From the NCBI RefSeq assembly GCF_018320785.1, contig NC_054867.1, forward strand, positions 23,253,855-23,317,854: a DNA stretch of 64,000 nucleotides. Reading direction: 5' to 3'. Each line of letters starts with the position of its first letter. Position 1 is the stretch's first letter. Under the pieces are notes generated by a model. That model had not been told where the DNA came from and did not search any database. It saw only the letters and a list, made by a program, of their open reading frames with translations. Below, piece after piece: positions 26,219 to 33,146 of the stretch. The translations under genes were made by a program, and so were the position numbers. The DNA comes from Cheilinus undulatus. Its lineage: Eukaryota; Chordata; Actinopteri; Labriformes; Labridae.

Positions 26219-29200
26219 CAGAAATTGGTTAAAAGCAGCAAATATGGATTAAAAGGTAATAAAAGATGAGCCATAAATAGGCAGATCATGATGAAAGCAG
26301 TTAAAAAGTAGAAAAACACTGGGTTAAAAGTGGCAAACATATGTTGGAGGCTGCAAATATGGGTTAAAATCGCACAATATGAGAAACAATAGGTGGAAAA
26401 TGGTGAAAGCAGTTAAAAGTAGCAAAATGGGTTAAAGTGGCAAAGATTGGCAGAAATTTGTTAAAAGAGGCAAAAGCTGGTTAAATGGGGAAACAAATTT
26501 GGCAAAAGTATGTGAAAACAGTGATGAGAAGCAGCAAATAAGGGCATCCAATAAATACTGAATTTTAAAATGTAGTAATACTGTTTTAGCTCCAAGATGA
26601 ATTAACTGTTAGCTAGGATATAATCACCGATCCAACTGATCCAACATGCATGTATTGATATCATTAATAAATCACAACTGAGGAGGGCTCATTCACTGGG
26701 TTTTTCAGGGGCCCAGCCATCTCTGTGGGCAGGCTAGATATCTGGCACAACTTCACCAACTTCCAAGGTGGATTGAGGATGAAAAAGTCTTGAAGGGAAC
26801 AGAAAGCTCCAGCAACGCTTGTTCTTCAGAGAACAAAGTTGTTCTCTAAACTACAAGCTCTACTGAAGCTCTCTGTTACTTTCTGTGGTGCCAGTTAAGC
26901 TCTTCGGATAGAGCAGGTGCCCATATACAGAGACTAAAGTCTTCAACACACTGGACGCAGGATAGATTCCCGGTCTAAGCGCTGTTTGGTGCTTGTCTTC
27001 CCCCTACTCTTTTCCCATGTTTTCTGTCTCTCCTCACTTATGCAATCAAAAAAAGCCTTAAAAATCAGCTTAGCTCAGAAAATGCATCCTTTACAACACT
27101 AATGAACCTAATGGATGCTTGCCCATCCTCATTCCCTTATTCTCCATCTCAGCCTTAAGCTTTATCCTGCTAGCATGATCAGCACATATCTCACCTAACT
27201 GCAGGTTAACACAAAGCTTTGTCTCCTCTCCTCGTCCATCAGCAAAAGCAGCAGAAGCTGGGAGACAAGATGGATCTGTGGTCGTACCTGCTGAAGCCAG
27301 TGCAGCGGATCAGTAAGTACAGCTTGCTGCTGCAGGACATGATGAGGGAATGTGGACCTGCACAAACCAGAGAGATGGCTGAGGTTAAGGCTGCACTGGA
27401 GGTCATCCATTTCCAGCTTCGTCATGGCAACAACCTGCTGGCCATGGATGCCATCCACCAGTGTGATGTAAGAGAGTTTGGTTTGTTAAACTTCTGTCTC
27501 TTTGTTATCCTAATACAGATAGACTTTGTGCAAATACTTTGTGATAAGAATTAGTTATTAGCCTCTTATCCAGCTGAGCTTCACATCTGGATCTCTTCAG
27601 TGATGAAGAAACAGGCACAGACAAGAAATCTTTCAATAAAGGATGACGAGTAGAAAGAGGAATAAAACATTTATCATGCACTTTTGGCATTGAATTTGTT
27701 TAGTCATCATTATTAATCAAAGATAGATTAAGAAACAGCCCAGAGAACACTGTAACTGTTATATCTTTTCCATGGAATGAACTGGGAGGTGTGTTTATGG
27801 GAAGATGGTGGGCTTGGAGTGCTTTAATCTTGAGGCGTAAGATAAATGTGGAATTTATGTCTATCCAACAAATTTTGTGGTCTCAAAGAGATCACAGTAC
27901 AGTGAAATTCTGAAAATATTGACTTGCAAATGTTCTTTGACTCTTTCTGATAACTATGTGGACTACACCTACCAGTTCCAGTGAATTCTTGCTCTCTGAC
28001 TTGCAGGTGAATCTGAAGGAGCAGGGGCAAATCATACGTCAGGACGAGTTCTTGGTTACATTCAGAAAGAAGAAGTGTCTCCGCCATATATTCCTCTTTC
28101 AAGAACTCATCCTCTTTAGCAAGACAAGGAGGACGGATGTAGGAAATGACACATATGTCTACAAGCAGTCATTCAAGGTACACTTATGAATGCACTCTAG
28201 TGAACTGCAAACGTAGAGATCAGAAGTACCAGTGAATGCAGCAATAGAAAGTCTGTGCATTGTTACCACACCCTCTTTATGACAAGTCAGTGCAGGATCA
28301 CTTCCTACATACGTGTGCATGATGCAACTGTCAGTTACTGCTGTCTGTTTGTACATTTACTCATCTTGTGTAGAAAAAAAAGTACTTTTCCACTATTGGC
28401 TACAATAGGGGAAAGTTTTTAACTGTTAAGATGGATAAAAAGACCGGGGAGGAAAACTGGCCTTAAACTTTTGACTTCATGTCATACATCAAAATCCCTA
28501 TTTCAAAATTAAAATAAAACAAATCAGCCCTTAATGAGCTTTGAATTATAGTTTAATGTAAAATACTCCAGTGCCAGTAACAATTTTGCTTTGGCACCGA
28601 TCAGGTTTTTTTACTTTACTCCAGATGGCTTTTCTGCCCAAACTTTATCCATTTGATCCCCTTTTTTGCTGAACACTTACTAATTTTTATCCTACTGTTC
28701 TCTCCAGAAGTGAAGTGAACCTCCTGATACACTGCATGATTATCTACAAGAATAATTACGCATACAATTGTTGTTTTTCCCTTTTTATTTAGACATCAGA
28801 CATAGGCATGACACAAAACAGCGGCGACAGCGGCCTGTGCTTTGAGATCTGGTTCAGGAAGAGGAAAACACAGGACACCTACACGCTGCAAGCAGCTAGC
28901 AGAGAGGTTAAGGAGGCCTGGACCAAAGATCTGGAGAGGATCCTTTGGGATCAGGCAGTACACAACAGAGGTACTGGCAAATATACACTAACATGTACAC
29001 ACATACAAATACTAAATCTCCAGGCAGCTAACAGCTCTGTGATACTGAGCAAAAATGTTAGGATTTCTTTATTGTAACAATGCTTCTTGGCAATAAATCT
29101 ACTGTTGGAAAGCCTGTTTATTTCCCTTTTAAATGGTGCCACATTTATAAGGAACATGCATTTGTGGGATGAGCAGCAGAGCTGAGTATGTGGGTTGCAA

Positions 29201-32200
29201 CAATGACAAAATTGTCAGATCTTCTTTGCCAATCCCAAACAACTTATTCTGTCATTGACTCTTGTTTGGTGGACTGGATAATAGGAGTCTAAAGAAACAA
29301 GACATATGGGCAAACACAGGTACCTCCTCCTCCTCCTGTGTATTTAGACAAACACAAATGTATCTATACTGAAGAAAAAGATTAAAAGAGGTCATACCAA
29401 TACCAGAAAATCACATCATTATCACAAGAAAACAAGCTTTAAGAAAAATAAAGTTGAGATTTCAAGAATCCAAATGGGCAGCAACGGTTAAAAACAGGAA
29501 AAGGAATAAATAAAAGCACCTTAAGGCTTCTTTATGTTAGGACACAAAACCATTAAACACTAGTTTGCAGAGAACAGGCTACATGGACTTTATTTCATTG
29601 TTTACACTGGTTGTGACAGCACCCTAAGGTACTTAAATGTGTAAGGTAGCTGTAAGAGTAGTTCACTGATAAAACCTGGTAAGAATAAAATAAATAATTA
29701 CTCTGAAAGGTTTATTCCTGGCAATGGCAGAAGATAATATATTAAAAGAGTTTACATGTCATGATTTTTGTGCCTCTATGTTTGATATGAAGAATCAGAA
29801 AGAGCAGAATAGAGTTTAAAATACAGAATCAATCTTAATTACAAAGTGCTTCAGTGTCCTATCTTTAATGTGATTTATTTTCAGCCTAGTGATTTTGTGT
29901 GCTATGTTCAGAGGTCCGTATGCAGGAGCGAGTATTCATGGGTATTGGGAACAAGCCTTTCATGGACATCAAGCCAAGTGATGCTGCTATCCATGACAGA
30001 GCCGTCAACTATGTTCTGATGGGAAGAGGTGACTGGTTTACTTAATTGTCATTTTGAATTTTATCTGTACATATTGTGTTACTTTTCAATCACACCTTGG
30101 CTTTCCTCACCAAATCCTCCCCTGGTTTCTGCAGAAAACAAGGTGATGTCCTCTTCAGGGTCATGCAGTTCACAGGATGGACTCGAAGGACGGCCTAAAT
30201 CAGTCGGTTCAGGGAGCAGTTCATCCTCGTCCTCTTCCTCTGGAAGGGGCTCCCTTCCCCCAGTTGGGTACCTGTGTGGGCCAAAGAGGAGGGTAGTGTC
30301 AGGAGGCCTTGGAGGGTATGGAGTTTTGGAGGAGGATGATTTGGACCATGAGAGTGGGAGTCACAACTTATTGTGTAAGTTTTATGTGATGTTGTGTGTG
30401 ACTGAAGGGTTGCTTACACTTGTAGGTGCACTGCCAAAGCCAGTATTGTAACATTTCCATATCACTTTGCTTTAAATTGCTTCTTTTTCTTCTCTGCTGG
30501 GTATCCTGTTACAGCCTGAAAACAGTTTCACAGTTTTAAGATCACAGGCCATAGGTTAAGGTCAAGGATTTTTTTAGATTTCATTGCTGGATCTTTTCAT
30601 TTCAGTTTAGAAATCTGTCTAACCTTATGTCATCTATACCTTTATTTTTCAATGGTTGAATCAAGTTTTCTCTCTGTGGCAGTGGACAGCTCAGAGTCAT
30701 CAGGAGAGAGTGTGAGCGGCTTCAGCAGCTCCAGTCACAGCTACCACTCTGCAGTAGGAGGAGAGGTGGAGGACACCTCCTCTCTCTGCGCCTCCTCGAT
30801 GGCTGTGAAGGAGGCAGCAGCAGCTCATGTTACTGAAGTCATCCACAAACCAAGTGCTCTGGCAGGATCCCCAGAAAAAACCCAACCACCAGTGGCACCA
30901 AAACCACAACACCAGGCCAAGGAAATGCCCTGTGGCCAGGTACAGGAAATATCAATTACCACTGATTAAATAAGTGTTTTTATGGTTTAAAAGTTAGAAA
31001 GACAACTTACAGTATCTAAGCCAAACACTCAGCTAATTACACACAGACTTATTTCTCAATAGCTCAGTAAATTTTGCCTGTCCTTTTTGCACTGAACATT
31101 TTGACAATGACTGCTCTTCTGTTTATCCTTAATATTATACATGAATATTTATTTCATTATTCAGGTTCAGAACACAAATGTTGGAAAAACCACTGAGGTT
31201 TGACCTGCGAGTTACGGTACAATGTGAGTACAGTGCATTTCTTCTGTATATGCATGGTATGTAATTATGTGCCACTTAAATTTTTCAGTAAGTTTATTTC
31301 TTCATCAATGCATTTTAACAGAATAAGTTTGTATGTGGGGCTGCTCAGTGGTAAAGTGATTTGTGCTGTCACCTCACAACACTGTGAAACTGAACAAGCT
31401 GAAACTGCTCAAAATTTTTGTTGAAATTGATCACGTCAAAGTTTGTAAGTAGTGGAAATAGCATTTTTGAGTAAGCATTACTCGTACATTTATGTTGAGT
31501 TTACTTAACTTTTATACTTAAAAATCCAAACTAGCAATTTCAACTTTTTTTCTGAGTTGATTGAATACATTTTTTGTTTTTAGTAAACAGTACTCAATCA
31601 TTCTAAGTATTTTTTGCGATTGTACTCAATTATTGAGTTTCTTAACCCTTTAACACCTGAGTTTCTGGACTCTTTTCTTATTTTAACCATAAAAGGCCCA
31701 GAAAATGTCCTGTGAGTACGTGCTTTAGCCCATTTTTCCACAATACTTAGAACTTTTAATATATCGCAGTTATTTACATTTTATTGCATGTTGGGACTTC
31801 TGGTTTGTAGATGAGACTGTAGACAGCTAAAACGAGGAGCTGCCGGCCGAATAAGTTTAAAAAAAGGAGAAAACCATTATAATCATAACTCGACGATGGA
31901 AAAATAATTAACATGGATAAAACACATTTTACTGCATGTTAAGAGTGTTTTAACAGTTTAAAATGAAAAAACACAAAAAACTGGGGAATTTTATGCTAGA
32001 ATCTTAGTGAGAAAAGGGGAAATTACAGTAATAACCACATGCTGGCTGTGAAGCACAGTTTCTAAGCTTTCAGAAACTGTTTGAATTTTTTCGATAACAC
32101 AAACAGTCATACAATTATGGTCATGCAAAGTGTGCTTCAACAGCGTGTCGCCGTCGATGCGCTAGGAGTTAAACGGTTAATCTGCATAGCTTTCACAGAA

Positions 32201-33146
32201 TGCCTTCAGGCATTAGACTCTTTTGCACCATGAGTGAAGTTACTGACTCAGAGAAGTTCCGATTGTGGGAACCATCCTTAACATGACTTGGATAAATAAA
32301 TTAATTCTATGGAAGAGTAATTTTTGGATAAATTGCACCTCTAAGTCGTTTAATGTCCAACTGAACAGTTTGAGGTTGACTAAAAAACGAGTTCTGGTAA
32401 CATCACAATCCTGAACTGCTATATCAGTTCTATTTTTCTGAATGGAAAGGATAACTTTATAGTTTTAAGTAAACATTACTCAATCACTTGAAGTATTATT
32501 ATTTTGTATTTGCACTCAAATTATTTGGCAATTGTTCTTTAATCTGCAAAGTTTTCCCAGACTGCCTTTGGGCGCTAGACACTTTTGCACCATGAGTGAA
32601 GTTACTGACTCATTTATTTTCTGAACATGATAAAAGTGGACTTCCTGGTTCAGGGTGCATGTTTTTGTAGTTGTCACTTCCTTCGGTGTGTCTGCCTTGG
32701 GTGACATAAATGTTCAAGATTAAAGTACGTGATATGAATAAGAGGAAATTACATTGGATGAAAAGTACTTGAACATGTTGTTTTGAGTTGGATTTAAACA
32801 GAATTCTTAAATGTGGGAAAGTTTCCACAGTGTATTTTGAATTTTATGTAATCAGTTGCCTCTAATATTTTGAGTTCTCTGGATTAAAGTGTAAATTATA
32901 TATATATATTTAACTTGTGTCTACTCAAACATTTCTCTCCACTCCTGAAAAACTTTGACACCCTCCCCCCCTTTAAATCCCAAATGACATAGGCAGCATA
33001 GATAATAAATGATGGATGATTGAAAGTCTAAATGTGTATATAAAACAAACTTTTCTTATATTAATAAGTTTCTTTCTTTTCCCTTGCAGATTTTAAGGCT
33101 TGCAAGAAATCCTGAGAGTACTCCATTCATGTCAGCGTTGATCTAA
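1049..33146 (+). CDS. kiaa1755: quattro/Solo-family RhoGEF (KIAA1755-like), whole gene span, 5' partial
   Basis: This gene encodes a guanine nucleotide exchange factor for Rho-type GTPases. Spliced coding segments: 1049-1246, 4947-6411, 8585-8788, 10654-10777, 11595-11688, 14456-14542, 14620-14736, 15802-15900, 15988-16136, 16373-16511, 16660-16782, 19635-19832, 19973-20907, 24037-24286, 24678-24767, 27243-27467, 28007-28177, 28793-28970, 29912-30028, 30135-30374, 30683-30939, 33090-33146. All junctions are GT-AG and keep one frame, giving about 1838 residues. Domains, counted from the first visible residue: N-terminal conserved block 1-190, Sec14-like about 615-796, spectrin-like helices about 797-1080, DH about 1310-1495, PH about 1500-1612, serine-rich tail. 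The N-terminal block is shared by Solo/ARHGEF40, KIAA1755 and fish quattro; the DH-PH also resembles PLEKHG4. I chose KIAA1755 because tgm2 and vstm2l follow in the human order. The initiator ATG is not seen; homologues suggest it lies just before the first exon. The protein is longer than human KIAA1755 (about 1200 residues, from memory). Family is sure; exact orthology is inferred. Confidence 0.92.
1419..2253 (-). mobile_element. decayed hAT element with BED-finger remnant
   Basis: The ends are TAGGGCTGGGTA and, reversed, TAGGAATGGGCGATA. The flanking octamers ATATATAC and GTACATAC agree at 6 of 8 positions, as expected for an old 8-bp hAT target duplication. On the minus strand about 1822-2067 encodes [20 protein letters not shown] followed by a CxxC pair and HH, resembling the BED zinc finger at the N-terminus of hAT transposases. 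The rest of the transposase is missing. Confidence 0.7.
2785..3584 (-). mobile_element. Tc1-like transposon remnant, truncated
   Basis: The right end reads GGGTCTAAATACTTTCTGAA...CACTG, the classic Tc1 terminus of fish. On the minus strand, fragments in different frames read [19 protein letters not shown] (about 3240-3300) and [12 protein letters not shown] (about 3095): the helix-turn-helix region and following part of a Tc1 transposase. Frameshifts and a missing far end make it inactive. Confidence 0.85.
4101..4770. mobile_element. TTACC/GGTAAT-rich foldback MITE
   Basis: The two ends are inverted: GTGGGCCCTAATTACC (4111) against GGTAATTGGGACCCAC (4746-4761). The interior is made of alternating ATTACC and GGTAAT words, plus ACCCTAACCCTAAA (about 4350) facing GGGTTAGGGTTAGG (about 4536). 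The whole unit could fold on itself. Confidence 0.65.
4947..6411 (+). CDS. kiaa1755: RhoGEF exon 2: very large exon, N-terminal block plus disordered linker
   Basis: The acceptor is TTCCAG at 4941-4946 and the donor GTGAGC at 6412; 1465 nt, leaving phase 1. The first 115 or so residues continue the family's N-terminal block (motifs [36 protein letters not shown]). The rest looks disordered, with a proline run ([11 protein letters not shown]) and basic stretches near the end. Two CxxC-like cysteines followed by HxC lie at 5916-5966. The linker is long compared with mammalian relatives as I remember them. Confidence 0.92.
6640..7165. repeat. AGCTA-rich array plus common 3' flank, copy A
   Basis: 6640-6930 is packed with AGCTA/TAGCT words (for example AGCTATGTAGCTAATGCAGC). 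It is followed at 6955-7165 by a segment (AGACCTCTGACCTTTT, ATGAATGTAACTGTCAGACT) that is repeated after the similar array at 9535. It fills most of the intron between exons 2 and 3 not occupied by unique sequence. Confidence 0.7.
7166..8584. other. rest of RhoGEF intron 2
   Basis: No gene, RNA or recognisable mobile element seen. The open frame at 7850-8059 has no homology I recognise. Confidence 0.4.
8585..8788 (+). CDS. kiaa1755: RhoGEF exon 3: linker into the Sec14-like domain
   Basis: The acceptor GCAG ends at 8584 and the donor GTAGGC starts at 8789; it enters at phase 1 and leaves at phase 1. The peptide is Ser/Pro-rich ([12 protein letters not shown]) and ends with [14 protein letters not shown]. 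That ending resembles the first strand of the Sec14-like domain, where relatives have a GxxxLPG-type motif. Confidence 0.88.
8920..10230. mobile_element. dispersed element carrying an AGCTA-rich array, copy B
   Basis: The left end has GGGTTACTTTTTTG...AGTAATGTAAC (about 8967-9002); the right end has GAGTTACCTTTTTCAG...TGTAATGCAGTA (about 10151-10182), roughly inverted. These words are common at the ends of fish DNA elements. The core 9535-9955 is a dense AGCTA/TAGCT array, followed by the same flank as copy A (GACCTCTGAAC, ATGAATGTAACTGTCAGACT). Confidence 0.6.
10654..10777 (+). CDS. kiaa1755: RhoGEF exon 4: Sec14-like domain
   Basis: The acceptor TTCAG ends at 10653 and the donor GTACTG starts at 10778; phase 1 in, phase 2 out. 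The peptide includes [15 protein letters not shown] and [14 protein letters not shown]. The pattern 'DxxGRAVV...LLxYLxSIPR' is typical of the CRAL-TRIO-like domain found at the front of Dbl/PLEKHG4/Solo RhoGEFs. Confidence 0.9.
10778..11594. other. RhoGEF intron 4
   Basis: Nothing recognisable apart from the flanking splice sites. Confidence 0.4.
11595..11688 (+). CDS. kiaa1755: RhoGEF exon 5: Sec14-like domain
   Basis: The acceptor GTAG ends at 11594 and the donor GTTAAC starts at 11689; phase 2 in, phase 0 out. The peptide [20 protein letters not shown] is the central strand of the Sec14-like fold ('LGxTLVIDAR' in relatives). It ends ALLMAQ. Confidence 0.9.
11855..11871. repeat. short ATGG microsatellite
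   Basis: Four ATGG units in RhoGEF intron 5. Confidence 0.7.
12577..12713 (+). mobile_element. tRNA-derived SINE, 5' truncated
   Basis: It begins inside the tRNA-like part (GCAGGCGGCCCAGGTTTAAAT, a decayed B box) and continues with TCTATCCACTGTCCTCC, AATAAAGGCATGAAAGGCCC and an A-rich tail. Confidence 0.8.
12941..12959. repeat. AT dinucleotide microsatellite
   Basis: About nine AT units in RhoGEF intron 5. Confidence 0.8.
13080..14210. repeat. TTTTAGTC-rich dispersed element, interrupted by a SINE
   Basis: Words such as TTTTAGTCTCA recur at 13105, 13910-13955 and 14140, flanking the SINE at 13639-13806. Such motifs mark the ends of a fish DNA element. The boundaries are approximate and the family is uncertain. 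Confidence 0.35.
13639..13806 (+). mobile_element. tRNA-derived SINE
   Basis: It shows CCCATGTACGTGGGTGGCCG, CGGGGTTAATGTTCAGCCTG (B box region), CTCTATCCACTGTTC and AATAAATGAAAAAAGCCCCC, the same order as the other copies. Confidence 0.75.
14456..14542 (+). CDS. kiaa1755: RhoGEF exon 6: Sec14-like domain
   Basis: 87 nt, phase 0 at both ends; the acceptor is TACAG and the donor GTTAGA. The peptide [17 protein letters not shown] continues the Sec14-like fold. Confidence 0.88.
14620..14736 (+). CDS. kiaa1755: RhoGEF exon 7: Sec14-like domain, LGG motif
   Basis: 117 nt, phase 0 at both ends. It uses an AAG acceptor (TTTAAG at 14614-14619) and the donor GTAATA. The peptide [20 protein letters not shown] is the hallmark of the Sec14 region in Dbl-family GEFs ('L-x-LGG-x-x-x-Y-x-H-x-x-W'). 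Confidence 0.92.
15802..15900 (+). CDS. kiaa1755: RhoGEF exon 8: end of Sec14-like domain, first helix
   Basis: 99 nt, phase 0; the acceptor TTTCAG ends at 15801 and the donor GTAAAA starts at 15901. The peptide [20 protein letters not shown] is predicted helical and links the Sec14-like domain to the spectrin-like region. Confidence 0.87.
15988..16136 (+). CDS. kiaa1755: RhoGEF exon 9: spectrin-like region
   Basis: 149 nt, phase 0 in and 2 out; the acceptor is TACAG and the donor GTATCA. The peptide contains [20 protein letters not shown], matching the 'D-x-x-L-x-x-LQ-x-GG-x-x-L' motif shared by PLEKHG4 and Solo relatives. Confidence 0.88.
16373..16511 (+). CDS. kiaa1755: RhoGEF exon 10: spectrin-like helix
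   Basis: 139 nt, phase 2 in and 0 out; the acceptor is TTGCAG and the donor GTACGA. The peptide [20 protein letters not shown] continues as a heptad-like helix ([20 protein letters not shown]). Confidence 0.87.
16660..16782 (+). CDS. kiaa1755: RhoGEF exon 11: spectrin-like region
   Basis: 123 nt, phase 0 at both ends; the acceptor is TTTCAG and the donor GTATTA. The peptide [20 protein letters not shown] resembles the WL-x-x-x-GE segment that follows the helix in relatives. Confidence 0.86.
16783..18009. other. first part of RhoGEF intron 11
   Basis: No gene or repeat that I recognise. Confidence 0.4.
18010..18410. repeat. dispersed percomorph repeat
   Basis: The segment with CTCCTGATCTTCCTGACAGG, TTTCCTGAGAGGGGTGCAAC and AGCCACAGACACAGAAACAG is one I recognise as widespread in percomorph genomes. 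There is no coding potential. Its transposon class is not clear. Confidence 0.5.
18665..18919 (-). pseudogene. hAT (ZBED-like) transposase fragment
   Basis: The minus-strand frame contains [20 protein letters not shown] followed by [10 protein letters not shown]. This resembles the 'I-x-x-F-I-x-x-D-x-x-P-x-x-x-V-E-D-x-x-F' segment after the BED finger in hAT transposases. Only this part is present. Confidence 0.5.
19635..19832 (+). CDS. kiaa1755: RhoGEF exon 12: spectrin-like helix
   Basis: 198 nt, phase 0 at both ends; the acceptor is CACAG and the donor GTATTT. The peptide runs [20 protein letters not shown] and then [20 protein letters not shown], a charged amphipathic helix. Confidence 0.87.
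19973..20907 (+). CDS. kiaa1755: RhoGEF exon 13: last spectrin-like helix plus disordered hinge before DH
   Basis: 935 nt, phase 0 in and 2 out. It uses a CTCAAG acceptor and the donor GTGAGT. The first third is helical ([37 protein letters not shown]). The remaining two thirds are polar and charged, with [20 protein letters not shown] and a short serine patch ([18 protein letters not shown]). PLEKHG4 relatives have a similar SLSE-containing segment at this place. Confidence 0.9.
20908..21925. other. first part of RhoGEF intron 13
   Basis: Contains the AAAC microsatellite at 21204-21233; nothing else recognised. Confidence 0.4.
21204..21233. repeat. AAAC tetranucleotide microsatellite
   Basis: Seven AAAC units in RhoGEF intron 13. 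Confidence 0.9.
21926..22520. mobile_element. TIR element copy, same family as 31435-32959
   Basis: It begins GTCAAAGTTTTTAAGTAGAG and carries, in reverse, the TTCATTCATGGTGCA...CTAATGCCCAAAG block found twice at 32200-32640. The right boundary is uncertain. Confidence 0.5.
22848..22877. repeat. perfect (CTG)10 tract in RhoGEF intron 13
   Basis: Ten uninterrupted CTG units between GGATGCACCAAG and GCAAAGC. It is intronic, on the sense strand. Confidence 0.95.
24037..24286 (+). CDS. kiaa1755: RhoGEF exon 14: DH domain, CR1 and CR2
   Basis: The acceptor TTCAG ends at 24036 and the donor GTAGGT starts at 24287; phase 2 in, 0 out. The peptide [20 protein letters not shown] is the CR1 helix that contacts switch I of the GTPase, including the invariant glutamate in TEREYV. 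It continues [20 protein letters not shown] and [15 protein letters not shown]. The DH core looks intact. Confidence 0.96.
24678..24767 (+). CDS. kiaa1755: RhoGEF exon 15: DH domain
   Basis: 90 nt, phase 0 at both ends; the acceptor is TTTCAG and the donor GTGAGA. The peptide [20 protein letters not shown] is the DH segment between CR2 and CR3. PLEKHG4 has a nearly identical 'YALYSKNKP'. Confidence 0.93.
25921..26095 (+). mobile_element. tRNA-derived SINE inside the minisatellite element
   Basis: GGAGGCGCATATGGCCTAGTG head, CCGGGGTCAAATG B-box region, a C12 tract at about 26009-26020, TCTATCCACTGTCCTCC and AATAAAGGCACAAAAATGCC tail. Confidence 0.85.
26163..26217. repeat. TA dinucleotide microsatellite
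   Basis: About 27 TA units, one interruption by G. Confidence 0.95.
26890..27067 (+). mobile_element. tRNA-derived SINE-like element
   Basis: GCCAGTTAAGCTCTTCGGAT head, GATAGATTCCCGGTCTAAGC in the B-box region, and a C/T-rich body ending in ATGCAATCAAAAAAAGCC. The order matches the family, but it is more diverged. Confidence 0.55.
27243..27467 (+). CDS. kiaa1755: RhoGEF exon 16: DH domain, CR3
   Basis: 225 nt, phase 0 at both ends; the acceptor is ATCAG and the donor GTAAGA. The peptide has [20 protein letters not shown], the CR3 signature 'L-x-x-P-x-QR-x-x-x-Y', and then [18 protein letters not shown]. These are the residues that define a functional Dbl-type exchange factor. Confidence 0.96.
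28007..28177 (+). CDS. kiaa1755: RhoGEF exon 17: PH domain, N-terminal half
   Basis: 171 nt, phase 0 at both ends; the acceptor is TTGCAG and the donor GTACAC. The peptide [20 protein letters not shown] is followed by [17 protein letters not shown], the beta strands of the PH domain ('R-x-x-FLF-x-x-x-LLFSK'). Confidence 0.95.
28793..28970 (+). CDS. kiaa1755: RhoGEF exon 18: PH domain, C-terminal half
   Basis: 178 nt, phase 0 in and 1 out; the acceptor is TTTAG and the donor GTACTG. The peptide [20 protein letters not shown] ends in the PH C-terminal helix [18 protein letters not shown], with its invariant tryptophan. Confidence 0.95.
28971..29911. other. RhoGEF intron 18
   Basis: Nothing recognisable; only a short CTC run near 29326. 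Confidence 0.4.
29912..30028 (+). CDS. kiaa1755: RhoGEF exon 19: post-PH motif
   Basis: 117 nt, phase 1 at both ends; the acceptor is TTCAG and the donor GTGACT. The peptide [20 protein letters not shown] matches the short conserved motif that follows the PH in Solo and PLEKHG4 ('[12 protein letters not shown]'). Confidence 0.93.
30135..30374 (+). CDS. kiaa1755: RhoGEF exon 20: serine-rich C-terminal tail
   Basis: 240 nt, phase 1 at both ends; the acceptor is CTGCAG and the donor GTAAGT. The tail contains an uninterrupted serine run ([17 protein letters not shown]) and an acidic EEDDLDHES patch. The serine run is encoded by mixed codons, so it is not a simple microsatellite. Confidence 0.88.
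30683..30939 (+). CDS. kiaa1755: RhoGEF exon 21: serine-rich and proline-containing tail
   Basis: 257 nt, phase 1 in and 0 out; the acceptor is GGCAG and the donor GTACAG. The peptide [20 protein letters not shown] is followed by [15 protein letters not shown], a possible SH3-binding segment. The last codons are CGQ. Confidence 0.87.
31165..31223 (+). CDS. kiaa1755: possible alternative terminal exon of the RhoGEF
   Basis: There is a usable acceptor (TATTCAG ending at 31164). In phase 0 after exon 21 it reads [12 protein letters not shown] and then a TGA at 31201-31203. A good donor (GTGAGT) starts at 31224, so the stop would sit 20 nt before a junction, which should escape nonsense-mediated decay. 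Alternatively this exon is not used and exon 21 joins 33090 directly. Confidence 0.35.
31435..32959. mobile_element. TIR element with internal tandem duplication, last RhoGEF intron
   Basis: The left end GTCAAAGTTTGTAAGTAGTG is mirrored by the right end (reverse: GTCAAAGTTTTTCAGGAGTG). Inside, a block of about 170 nt occurs twice in the same orientation: 31570-31641 joined to 32181-32253, and 32466-32613 (shared words GTAAACA.TACTCAATCA, TTTTGCACCATGAGTGAAGT). The first copy is split by the insertion at 31646-32176. Confidence 0.65.
31646..32176. mobile_element. piggyBac-like MITE with TTAA target duplication
   Basis: It is flanked by TTAA at 31642-31645 and 32177-32180. The ends CCCTTTAACACC and, reversed, CCGTTTAACTCC form a terminal inverted repeat. 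An uninterrupted paralogous site with a single TTAA lies at 32539-32542. The interior has no coding potential. Confidence 0.8.
33090..33146 (+). CDS. kiaa1755: RhoGEF exon 22: likely terminal coding exon
   Basis: A strong pyrimidine-rich acceptor (TTTCCCTTGCAG) ends at 33089. Joined in phase 0 to exon 21, it reads [18 protein letters not shown] and stops with TAA at 33144-33146. The open frame, the good acceptor and a conserved-looking hydrophobic C-terminus make it the preferred ending over the exon at 31165. Confidence 0.6.
   Translation: MLRLARNPESTPFMSALI

Larger units (their letters stand above)
25280..26740. mobile_element. dispersed element with degenerate GTTAAAAGNGGCAAA minisatellite
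   Basis: The outer parts read GGGGCCCAGCCGAAC (about 25434) and CAGGGGCCCAGCCATCT (about 26707). The middle (25800-26530) is a degenerate tandem array of 14-20 bp units of the type GTTAAAAGCAGCAAATATGG. It is interrupted by a SINE (25921-26095) and a TA tract. I recognise the ends and the array as a percomorph repeat; its class is unclear. Confidence 0.6.

Noticed and set aside
26005..26340. 111-aa minus-strand frame over the TA tract
   Set aside because: It is low-complexity translation of microsatellite and A-rich sequence.
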